DNA of 16,504 nucleotides. Origin: Bacteroidales bacterium. Lineage in GTDB: Bacteria; Bacteroidota; Bacteroidia; Bacteroidales; Paludibacteraceae. The DNA lies in assembly GCA_018066005.1 (NCBI GenBank), contig JAGHSG010000096.1, positions 1 to 16,504 of the forward strand. Reading direction: 5' to 3'. Below, piece after piece: positions 7,969 to 15,642 of this stretch; the stretch's first letter is position 1, and every line of letters starts with the position of its first letter. A model generated the notes under the pieces. The model saw nothing but the letters and a program-made list of their open reading frames with translations. It was not told the DNA's origin and searched no databases. The translations under genes and the position numbers were made by a program.

Positions 7969-10275
7969 ATGAAACGCTTATTATTAGTTGATGCTTACGC
8001 GATGATTTATCGCGCGTACTATGCTTTTATTCGTGTACCTCGCATGAACTCCAAAGGCGAGAACACCAGTGCCATATATGGTTTCGTTACTACATTGGAG
8101 GACCTCCTGAAAAAACTCCACCCTACCCATGTCGGAGTAGCGTTTGACCCACACGGACCAACCTTCCGGCATGACGTCTATCCGCAGTACAAAGCCCAAC
8201 GCGAAGAGACCCCCGAAGATATACGCCGGGCCGTTCCTATCATCAAAAATATTCTACAGGCCATGAACATTCCCGTTCTGGAAGTGCAAGGGTTTGAAGC
8301 AGACGATGTCATCGGCACTTTGGCAGGACAAGCCGAACAAGCCGGGATGGAAGTTTTTATGGCAACTCCCGACAAAGATTACGGACAACTCGTTACCGAT
8401 CGCGTCTTGCAATATCGACCGCGACACACAGGCGGATTTGAGCAACTCGGTCCCCAACAGGTATGCGATAAATACGGTATTCAATCCGCCACACAAGTCA
8501 TTGACTTATTAGGACTTATGGGAGATGCTAGCGACAACATCCCCGGCTGTAAAGGGGTGGGAGAAAAAACAGCCGTCGCACTCATTCAGCAATTCGGCAG
8601 CATAGAAAACCTACTGGAACATACCGATGAACTGAAAGGTGCCCTAAAGACCAAGGTTGAAACACAAATAGAAGATATTCGTTTCTCCAAATTCCTCGCA
8701 ACAATACGCACGGATGTTCCTATTCAACTGGATGAGCAAAGCCTGACGACTCAAGAAATAGATTGGAATCGTTTGACACCTATCTATCAAGAGTTAGAGT
8801 TTAATTCACTCATCAAAAAAGCGGCTGCAACGGAACCGCGTGCGAACCGCACGCGGACCACTGTTAAGGAAGAAGCAACGCTGGATCTGTTTGCACAACT
8901 CCCTGACCAACAAACAGTAACCGCCAATGTACAAGCGCCCTCCTATGACACCATAGAGAACCGCTTATGCGCTTATCTGCTCAATCCCGAAGTATCATTT
9001 AACCCCTACAAAGAACCCGATTGGGATGCGTTAAAGAAAGACCCGTGTCTGTGGAATCTATACAACGATGTTGAACTGCCGTTAGTAAATGTCTTGCGCG
9101 AAATGGAGCAGGCGGGTGTACGATTCGACACCGCCATTCTGCAACAGGCAGAAAGCGAATTAGGCAAGGAACTGACGACATTAGAGCAGGAGATATATAC
9201 CCTCGCCGGAGAAACTTTTAATATTAACTCACCGTCACAAGTGGGCGATATATTATTTGACAAATTGCACTTGGACGACAAGGCCAAACGTGGCTCAAAA
9301 GGCAAATACTCCACCTCGGAGGAAGTCCTGTTGGGAATCAAAGATAAACATCCTATCGTGGCCAAGATATTGGACCAACGGGAGTTAAAGAAACTCATCT
9401 CAACCTATATAACCACCCTGCCATCCTATATCAATCCCGAAACGGGCAAGATACATACCACGTATAACCAAACCGTTACCGCCACAGGACGCCTGTCTTC
9501 CTCCAATCCCAACCTACAAAACCTACCGATTCGCTCGGAACGGGGACAACTGATTCGTCAAGCCGTCATTCCCGATGAGGGATGCCTCATTCTTAGTGCC
9601 GACTACTCACAAATAGAGTTACGCCTAATGGCACACATGTCGCAAGACCCGCACCTGATTGAAGCGTTTATGCAAGGACAAGATATTCACAGCGCAACGG
9701 CAGCCAAGATATTCCATAAAGATATTGCAGACGTTACCAAAGAAGAACGTCGCCGCGCCAAAACGGCCAATTTCGGCATTATCTATGGTATCTCCGCCTT
9801 TGGATTAGCACAACAAATAGGCTGCTCCCGTGGCGAAGCCAAACAACTCATTGACGGCTACTTTGAAGCATTCCCGCAAGTCATTGACTTCATTGAAAAA
9901 CAAAAAACACTCGCCCGGGAGAAAGGGTTTGTTGAAACACTCTTTGGACGCAAACGCTATCTGCCGGATATATTAAGTCATAACTCCGTTGTACGCAGTT
10001 TTGCCGAACGCAATGCCGTGAATGCTCCTATTCAAGGAACCGCTGCCGATATCATCAAAATAGCCATGGTTTCTATCGCACGACGACTCAAAGAGGAAAA
10101 CCTACAGGCACAGATGATCATGCAGGTGCATGACGAACTGAATTTCAACGTTCCGGAAACCGAGATAGATTCCGTACAGAAACTGGTCGTTCAAGAGATG
10201 CAGAATGTCGTTCACCTATCCGTTCCCCTCATTGCCGAATGCGGCATAGGTCATAATTGGCTCGAAGCACACTAA
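7969..10275 (+). CDS. polA: DNA polymerase I lacking the 3'-5' exonuclease domain
   Basis: Pol I removes RNA primers and fills gaps in lagging-strand synthesis and excision repair. Residues 1 to about 281 are the 5' nuclease: VAFD, FEADDVIGTLA, TPDKDYGQLV and LMGDASDNIPG with a GVGEKTA helix-hairpin-helix. The polymerase starts near residue 366 (DVELPLVNVL) and is complete: TATGRLSS, motif A DYSQIELR with Asp545, motif B with Lys598 and Phe602, and motif C QVHDE with Asp722. Only about 85 residues separate the two parts, against over 200 in E. coli PolA. They hold a linker (TLDLFAQLP) and a scrap resembling the end of the exonuclease domain (DTIENRLCAYLLNPE). The DxE, NxxxD and YxxxD proofreading motifs are absent. 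Total length is 768 instead of about 920-950. The frame is intact, so this is an encoded form, not a broken gene. Confidence 0.96.
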   Translation: MKRLLLVDAYAMIYRAYYAFIRVPRMNSKGENTSAIYGFVTTLEDLLKKLHPTHVGVAFDPHGPTFRHDVYPQYKAQREETPEDIRRAVPIIKNILQAMNIPVLEVQGFEADDVIGTLAGQAEQAGMEVFMATPDKDYGQLVTDRVLQYRPRHTGGFEQLGPQQVCDKYGIQSATQVIDLLGLMGDASDNIPGCKGVGEKTAVALIQQFGSIENLLEHTDELKGALKTKVETQIEDIRFSKFLATIRTDVPIQLDEQSLTTQEIDWNRLTPIYQELEFNSLIKKAAATEPRANRTRTTVKEEATLDLFAQLPDQQTVTANVQAPSYDTIENRLCAYLLNPEVSFNPYKEPDWDALKKDPCLWNLYNDVELPLVNVLREMEQAGVRFDTAILQQAESELGKELTTLEQEIYTLAGETFNINSPSQVGDILFDKLHLDDKAKRGSKGKYSTSEEVLLGIKDKHPIVAKILDQRELKKLISTYITTLPSYINPETGKIHTTYNQTVTATGRLSSSNPNLQNLPIRSERGQLIRQAVIPDEGCLILSADYSQIELRLMAHMSQDPHLIEAFMQGQDIHSATAAKIFHKDIADVTKEERRRAKTANFGIIYGISAFGLAQQIGCSRGEAKQLIDGYFEAFPQVIDFIEKQKTLAREKGFVETLFGRKRYLPDILSHNSVVRSFAERNAVNAPIQGTAADIIKIAMVSIARRLKEENLQAQMIMQVHDELNFNVPETEIDSVQKLVVQEMQNVVHLSVPLIAECGIGHNWLEAH

Positions 10276-10280
10276 TAAGT

Positions 10281-11507
10281 ATGGAAAAAGCAATATTAAT
10301 CGGATTGATAACCCCCGAACAAAGCGAAGAACGCACCAAAGAATACTTGGACGAATTGGCCTTTTTGGCTGACACTCGGGATATATCGCCCATCAAGCGA
10401 TTCGTACAACGTGTCCCCAATCCGGATACCAATACCTACGTCGGCTCCGGCAAACTGCAAGAAGTACGCGACTTCATCATACATCACCAAAACGATGACG
10501 ACGGACCTATCGATCTTGTCATATTTGATGACGAGTTATCTCCGCGCCAATTGCGAAACATAGAACGCGAATTAAACTGGCGCGATAATCCCAAAGACCG
10601 CTGCGAAGTGCGGGTAATGGACCGAACCATTCTTATCCTTGAAATCTTCCTGCAACGCGCACAGACCAGTTACGCCAAGACACAAGTTGAGATGGCACAC
10701 CTGCAATATATGCTCCCACGCCTGACTCGTATGTGGACACACTTGGATCGACAACGCGGTGGCGGTGGTACCAACCGCGGTACGGGTGAGACACAGATAG
10801 AAGCCGATAAACGTATCATCGGACAACGTATAGCGCTGCTCCGCGAAGAGCTCAAACGTATTGATAAACAGATGTTTACCCAACGTCAAAACAGAGGCAA
10901 AATGGTACGCGTAGCACTGGTCGGATACACCAACGTGGGTAAATCAACAATGATGAATCTGCTCAGCAAATCAGACGTCTTTGCCGAAAATAAACTCTTC
11001 GCCACATTGGATACAACCGTGCGAAAGGTGACCATAGAAAATCTACCTTTCTTATTGAGCGATACCGTGGGTTTCATCCGTAAACTGCCACACCATCTTG
11101 TGGAGAGTTTCAAATCCACATTGGACGAAGTGCGCGAAGCCGACTTACTCGTCCACGTAGTGGACATAAGTCATCCGAACTTTGAAGAGCAATACCATGT
11201 GGTTAATCAAACCATTGCTGATATCTGCCACGAAGAAAAGCCCACCATTGTCGTTTTTAACAAGATTGATGCCTTTACCTATACACCCAAAGAAGAGGAC
11301 GACTTGACGCCCGCTACACGCGAGAATATGTCCTTGCAGGACTTACAACGAACATGGATGGCTAAACTGCATGATGACTGCCTGTTTATCTCGGCACAGC
11401 AGAAAGAAAACATAGACGCTTTACGCACGTTATTATACGACCGTATCAAAGCCATTCATATACAACGGTACCCATATAACGATTTTTTGTGGCAAAAATA
11501 CGAATAA
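10281..11507 (+). CDS. hflX: Ribosome-associated GTPase HflX
   Basis: HflX is a GTPase that binds the 50S subunit and splits stalled or stress-inactivated 70S ribosomes. The 408-residue product has the N-terminal HflX domain (YVGSGKLQEV), the Gly-rich linker ending in TNRGTGE (about 160-170), and a helical segment. The GTPase domain follows: G1 GYTNVGKST at 215-223, G3 DTVG at 261-264, and G4 NKID at 327-330. The HHLVESFKSTLDEVREADLLVHVVD stretch between G3 and G4 is typical. An open frame extends to a TTG at 10257 inside polA, but the ATG at 10281, 5 nt after the polA stop, gives the normal start. It is the last gene of the ftsX-hflX run; a promoter for the next operon begins 2 nt after its stop. 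Confidence 0.95.
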   Translation: MEKAILIGLITPEQSEERTKEYLDELAFLADTRDISPIKRFVQRVPNPDTNTYVGSGKLQEVRDFIIHHQNDDDGPIDLVIFDDELSPRQLRNIERELNWRDNPKDRCEVRVMDRTILILEIFLQRAQTSYAKTQVEMAHLQYMLPRLTRMWTHLDRQRGGGGTNRGTGETQIEADKRIIGQRIALLREELKRIDKQMFTQRQNRGKMVRVALVGYTNVGKSTMMNLLSKSDVFAENKLFATLDTTVRKVTIENLPFLLSDTVGFIRKLPHHLVESFKSTLDEVREADLLVHVVDISHPNFEEQYHVVNQTIADICHEEKPTIVVFNKIDAFTYTPKEEDDLTPATRENMSLQDLQRTWMAKLHDDCLFISAQQKENIDALRTLLYDRIKAIHIQRYPYNDFLWQKYE

Positions 11508-11531
11508 ATTTGCATATATGCGATTTTTTTT
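11506..11531 (+). terminator. Weak terminator-like hairpin after hflX
   Basis: An imperfect stem pairs AAATTTGCA (11506-11514) with TGCGATTTT (11519-11527) around a TATA loop, with one T-T mismatch and one G-U pair, and is followed by a T-run reaching 11531. It could end hflX transcripts, but it has only two G-C pairs and lies inside the porG promoter, so the T-run may simply be promoter spacer. Low confidence. Confidence 0.3.
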
Positions 11532-11540
11532 GTACTTTTG
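11509..11540 (+). promoter_or_regulatory. Bacteroidetes-type promoter for porG-uppS-bamA-skp
   Basis: TTTG at 11509-11512 and TACTTTTG at 11533-11540 are separated by 20 nt. This fits the Bacteroides sigma-ABfr consensus (-33 TTTG, about 19-20 nt, -7 TAnnTTTG) exactly. The spacer has a T8 run. Start of transcription would be expected a few nucleotides past 11540, only about 2-6 nt before the porG ATG at 11550. It lies directly after the hflX stop and is the only strong promoter I recognise in the window. Confidence 0.75.
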
Positions 11541-11549
11541 CACGCTAAT

Positions 11550-12257
11550 ATGTGGAAGTGTGCGAAAATAGGATTATTATTGGCGCTTTTTGCTTTCTCT
11601 TTCGCGCCCGCACGGGCGGACGAACGCATACTTCGGTGCGAACTGGGAATAGAAGGCGGATGCGGTTATTATATGGGCGATGCTGCTGAGGTACCCTTCA
11701 AGAACGTACGAGAGATGTACGGAGCCACCTTCCGGTACCACTTTGACCAACGCTGGTCACTGACCGCGCAAGGGGTAGCACACCGAATAACCGGAAAATA
11801 TAAACCTATTGGCACGGATATTGCTGAAAAAAAATGGACCAATCAACTCATCAACCTTGATGTATCGGCTGAGTTCAACTTTTTCCGATTCGGAGCCCCC
11901 TGCTACGATATTCGCGTTAAACCTATCACACCTTATCTTATGGTCGGCTTGGGCGTATGCCTGCATGGCGACGTGCAGAAAATAGCCATGTACATACCCT
12001 TTGGTATAGGATTCAAATGGAAATTCGCACCCCATTTTAACCTACATGTCCTACTCCAAAACAACTTCTACTTTGCCGACAATTTGGAGAATATCAAAGA
12101 TCTGGACAACCCTCGAGGGTTAAACGGAACAAATACTTTTAATAATGACTTGACCACTACCATCAGCGTGGGACTGACTGTTGAATTTGCCAAGGATAAA
12201 AAAATATGTCGCACTTGCGAACGAGATAATGCCAAACCCGCTAAATATAGACGATAA
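11550..12257 (+). CDS. porG: PorG-like T9SS outer-membrane beta-barrel (DUF6089 family)
   Basis: In Porphyromonas gingivalis PorG is a small outer-membrane barrel needed for type IX secretion and associated with the PorK/PorN ring. The 235-residue product has a signal peptide with probable cleavage after ARA (residue 23). It then shows alternating beta-strand segments ending in aromatics (GGCGYYMGDA, ATFRYHFDQRWSLTAQG, PYLMVGLGVCLHG, FGIGFKWKF, FNLHVLLQNNFYF), typical of an 8-stranded barrel of the DUF6089 kind. The order porG-uppS-bamA-skp-skp matches the P. gingivalis PG0189 region, which strengthens the call. The C-terminal tail is basic and contains CRTC (Cys220, Cys223). The frame opens at a TTG at 11538, but that lies inside the promoter, so I chose the ATG at 11550. 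The stop overlaps uppS by 1 nt (TAATG). Confidence 0.82.
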   Translation: MWKCAKIGLLLALFAFSFAPARADERILRCELGIEGGCGYYMGDAAEVPFKNVREMYGATFRYHFDQRWSLTAQGVAHRITGKYKPIGTDIAEKKWTNQLINLDVSAEFNFFRFGAPCYDIRVKPITPYLMVGLGVCLHGDVQKIAMYIPFGIGFKWKFAPHFNLHVLLQNNFYFADNLENIKDLDNPRGLNGTNTFNNDLTTTISVGLTVEFAKDKKICRTCERDNAKPAKYRR

Positions 12258-13000
12258 TGACGTATAAAGATCAAATAAACCCTAATCGCATTCCAACCCA
12301 TGTAGCCATCATCATGGATGGTAACGGGCGTTGGGCCAAGCAGCATGGAATGAAACGTATGTTCGGGCACCGTCAAGGCGTCCAAACCGTTCATAACATC
12401 ACTACGGCCGCAGCCGAGATGGGCATTCGTTATTTGACGTTATACGCTTTCTCCACCGAGAACTGGAATCGTCCCCAAGAAGAAGTGGATGCACTTATGG
12501 CACTGTTGGTAGAAACTATTCGCCAAGAGACACCGACCCTGATGGAGAACAATGTGCGACTGATGACTATCGGTGACTTGAGCCGGTTACCCGAGACAAC
12601 TCGGCAGAAATTCATGGAGTGCATCGAGATGACTTCCCACAACACGGGTCTCAATATGGTGTTGGCTTTGAGTTATTCGTCCCGTTGGGAGATAACAGAA
12701 GCATTACGCCGTGCCGTGCAGCAAGCGCAACAAGGGCTGCTGACGGCTGAACAAATTAACGAAGACACCTTGTCCTGCTATCTCACTACCGCAGGCATAC
12801 CTGACCCCGACTTACTCATCCGTACCAGCGGCGAGTATCGTATCAGCAACTTCCTGTTGTGGCAATTGGCTTATTCCGAGATGTATTTCACCGACTGCTT
12901 ATGGCCAGACTTTACCGTAGAACATTTCTACCAGGCTATCGTAGATTACCAACACCGCGAAAGACGCTTCGGAAAAACGAGTGAACAGGTAACAGAATAA
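12257..13000 (+). CDS. uppS: Undecaprenyl diphosphate synthase (cis-prenyltransferase) UppS
   Basis: UppS extends farnesyl diphosphate with isopentenyl units in cis to make the C55 lipid carrier precursor for cell-wall and surface glycan synthesis. The 247-residue protein shows the family motifs: IMDGNGRWA with catalytic Asp21, GHRQGVQ, LTLYAFSTENWNRP, and the C-terminal RTSGEYRISNFLLWQLAYSE with Arg189, Arg195 and Glu208 in the diphosphate/Mg-binding region. Length matches E. coli UppS (253). It is coupled to porG by TAATG and followed after 14 nt by bamA, an arrangement common across Bacteroidota and also seen in Proteobacteria, where uppS and bamA share a cluster. Confidence 0.96.
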   Translation: MTYKDQINPNRIPTHVAIIMDGNGRWAKQHGMKRMFGHRQGVQTVHNITTAAAEMGIRYLTLYAFSTENWNRPQEEVDALMALLVETIRQETPTLMENNVRLMTIGDLSRLPETTRQKFMECIEMTSHNTGLNMVLALSYSSRWEITEALRRAVQQAQQGLLTAEQINEDTLSCYLTTAGIPDPDLLIRTSGEYRISNFLLWQLAYSEMYFTDCLWPDFTVEHFYQAIVDYQHRERRFGKTSEQVTE

Positions 13001-13014
13001 GAGAAATCAAGACG

Positions 13015-15615
13015 TTGAAAAAAATACTGAACATATTAATGGCTGTCATCGTACCGGTAGTACTTTGGGGTCAAGAGACGACACAAAAAGATTCCGTGCC
13101 GGACATTGAATATAACTACCAACGGAACACCTACGAGATAGCCGACATCAAGATCACCGGTGCCGATAACTACGAAGACTTCGTACTCATCGGTTTCAGC
13201 GGATTGGCTGTAGGTGACAAGGTAGATATTCCGGGAGACCAAATAACCAAAGCGCTTAAACGCTTTTGGAAACAAGGGCTGTTCTCTGATGTCAAGATTC
13301 TTGCCACCAAGATGACACGGGATAAAGTATGGTTGGAAATTCAACTCAAACAACGTCCCCGCATCTCTGAACTTGAATATCAAGGTCTTAAAAAGAGTGA
13401 ACGCGAAGACCTAGAAGTCAAAGTGGGTATTTCCAAGGGGAATCAGATGACCCCCGACCTCAAAGACCGCGCCGAAACTATTATTCGTAAATACTTCGCC
13501 GAGAAAGGTTTCCACAACACCAAGATTCGCATACAGGAATACCCCGACAGAGATCACCCGGGCTATGTCAAAGTGTTGGTACAAGTGGATAAACAGGTCA
13601 AGACCAAAGTGGGACATATATACATCTCCGGAAACCAAGCCCTGTCTGCCACTAAGATTAACAAGGCGATGAAAAAAACCAACGATAACAACATCGTCAA
13701 CTTGTTCCGCACCAAGAAATTCGTTCAAGAAGAGTTTGAGAAAGATAAAGACGCCGTTATTGAAAAATATAACGAGATTGGTTACCGTGACGCTTACATC
13801 GTTTCCGACAGCGTCGTTACCAACCCCGACGACCCCACTAAAGTGGATGTTTATTTAGAAGTCTTTGAAGGCGAGAAATACTATTTCCGCGACGTTACTT
13901 GGGTCGGCAACACCCTCTACCCGTACGAGTATCTCAACCGCGTATTGGGCGTAAAGAAAGGCGATATATATAACCTCAAACAACTCAATAAACGCTTGCT
14001 CGAAGACGATGATGCCGTGTCTAAATTGTACACCGACCAAGGCTATCTGTTCTTTAATGTGGACCCCGTAGAAGTGAAGATAGAAGGGGATAGCATAGAC
14101 TTTGAGATGCGTATCTACGAAGGTAAACCGGCTACCATTAACGAGATTAACATCGTTGGTAACACCCGTGTGTACGAGCACGTTGTCCGCCGTGAATTAT
14201 ACACCAAACCCGGTCAGTTATACAGTCAGTCGGATATCATGCGTTCTCTGCGTGAGTTGGCACAAATGGGACACTTTGACCAAGAGAAATTGGTACCGGA
14301 TATCCAACCTAATCCCGAAGACGGAACGGTGGATATAACCTATCAGTTAGAGACCAAATCCAGCGACCAAATTGAGTTCTCCCTCGGTTGGGGTGCAACA
14401 GGTCTGGTCGGCTCGGTAGGTGTCAAATTCACCAACTTCGCCATACAAAACTTATTCAACAAGAAAGCTTACCGTATCGTGCCGCAAGGTGAAGGGCAGA
14501 CCTTCTCCATTAACTTCCGCACCAACGGTATTTATTATAACTCCGTCAGTCTGAGTTTTATGGAACCGTGGTTAGGTGGCAAAAGACCTAATCAGTTCAG
14601 TATATCGGCGTGGTTCTCGTCGCAGACGGGTTATTCAGACCGTTACTACCAGTCTTATCAAAACCTCTATAATACCTACTATTCCAGTTATTATTACACC
14701 GGTAACTCGGATTATTACCAGCAGTTGCAGGAGTCCGAAGCCGACCCCGATAAGTTCTTGCGTACCTTTGGTATCAGCGTAGGTTACGGTAAGCGACTCA
14801 GTTGGCCGGATGACTACTTTGCTTTCTATGGCGATTTGAGTTATCAGATGTATTGGATGAAGAGCTGGCCGTATCTGTTGGTAACGGATGGTAAATGTCA
14901 TAACTTGGCATTGACCCTGCAACTATCCCGCTCCAGTATCGACAACCCCATCTATACCCGCCGCGGTTCGGCGTTCTCGATTAGTGCCAAAGTGACACCG
15001 CCTTGGTCCAGCATTATGGGCTATTCAAATAGCGAACTGGACGGCATGAATAATTCCGAAAAATACCACTTGTTGGAATACTATAAGATTAAGTTCAACG
15101 CCAAAGTCTTTACACCTCTCACCCCCGATGGCAAGTTAGTGCTGATGGCACGCGCCGACTTCGGTTATTTGGGTAGTTATCGTCAGCAGACCAAATCACC
15201 CTTTGAGACTTTCTACATGGGTGGTGACGGTATGAGCAGTTACACCAGTTATTCCACCGAATATGTCTCCATGCGTGGTTACTCATCCGGTTCACTCACG
15301 CCGTATGACTACACGTTGGGTCGTAACATGGGTTATGTCTATGACAAGTTCACGATGGAGCTCCGCTACCCCATCACGTTGGAGCAACGCGCCACTATCT
15401 GGTGCCTGGCCTTCTTGGAAGCCGGTAACTGCTTCTCTGACATCAAGGACTTTAACCCGTTTGACCTGAAACGCTCGGCCGGTCTTGGTGTACGTATCTA
15501 CCTGCCTATGTTCGGTCTGTTAGGTGTTGACTGGGGCTGGGGCTTCGACAAAATCAACGGCAGTAACCAATATAGTGGGTCACAATTCCACTTCGTACTT
15601 GGACAAGAATTATAA
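13015..15615 (+). CDS. bamA: Outer-membrane protein assembly factor BamA (Omp85)
   Basis: BamA folds and inserts beta-barrel proteins into the outer membrane. The 866-residue product has a signal peptide (KK n-region, cleavage near residue 19), five POTRA domains over about residues 40-450, then a barrel from about 455 (FSLGWGATG). The substrate-loop signature appears as MRGY at 753-756, a form of the (V/I)RG(F/Y) motif. The C-terminus FHFVLGQEL resembles a beta-signal but ends in Leu instead of the usual Phe or Trp. Residues 540-568 are tyrosine-rich (12 of 29), probably an extracellular loop. The start is TTG: the first in-frame ATG (13039) would remove the positive n-region, so TTG at 13015 is preferred. 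Two Skp-like chaperone genes follow, as expected for this pathway. Confidence 0.95.
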   Translation: MKKILNILMAVIVPVVLWGQETTQKDSVPDIEYNYQRNTYEIADIKITGADNYEDFVLIGFSGLAVGDKVDIPGDQITKALKRFWKQGLFSDVKILATKMTRDKVWLEIQLKQRPRISELEYQGLKKSEREDLEVKVGISKGNQMTPDLKDRAETIIRKYFAEKGFHNTKIRIQEYPDRDHPGYVKVLVQVDKQVKTKVGHIYISGNQALSATKINKAMKKTNDNNIVNLFRTKKFVQEEFEKDKDAVIEKYNEIGYRDAYIVSDSVVTNPDDPTKVDVYLEVFEGEKYYFRDVTWVGNTLYPYEYLNRVLGVKKGDIYNLKQLNKRLLEDDDAVSKLYTDQGYLFFNVDPVEVKIEGDSIDFEMRIYEGKPATINEINIVGNTRVYEHVVRRELYTKPGQLYSQSDIMRSLRELAQMGHFDQEKLVPDIQPNPEDGTVDITYQLETKSSDQIEFSLGWGATGLVGSVGVKFTNFAIQNLFNKKAYRIVPQGEGQTFSINFRTNGIYYNSVSLSFMEPWLGGKRPNQFSISAWFSSQTGYSDRYYQSYQNLYNTYYSSYYYTGNSDYYQQLQESEADPDKFLRTFGISVGYGKRLSWPDDYFAFYGDLSYQMYWMKSWPYLLVTDGKCHNLALTLQLSRSSIDNPIYTRRGSAFSISAKVTPPWSSIMGYSNSELDGMNNSEKYHLLEYYKIKFNAKVFTPLTPDGKLVLMARADFGYLGSYRQQTKSPFETFYMGGDGMSSYTSYSTEYVSMRGYSSGSLTPYDYTLGRNMGYVYDKFTMELRYPITLEQRATIWCLAFLEAGNCFSDIKDFNPFDLKRSAGLGVRIYLPMFGLLGVDWGWGFDKINGSNQYSGSQFHFVLGQEL

Positions 15616-15642
15616 AAAAAAATAAACAACCATATCTACATT

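Noticed and set aside
9006..9398. 130-codon reverse-strand open frame opposite polA
   Set aside because: It lies wholly inside the conserved polymerase-coding region and shows no recognisable domain; it is a by-product of polA codon use.
7969..10275. polA as a frameshifted or degraded pseudogene
   Set aside because: The frame is continuous and all 5' nuclease and polymerase catalytic motifs are intact, so the missing exonuclease part is a domain loss and not decay.
10257..10280. Upstream extension of hflX from a TTG inside polA
   Set aside because: The ATG at 10281 lies 5 nt after the polA stop and gives the usual HflX start; the extra eight residues only reflect an open frame.
11538..11549. 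TTG start for porG at 11538
   Set aside because: The codon is part of the -7 promoter element (TACTTTTG), so it would not be in the message made from that promoter.
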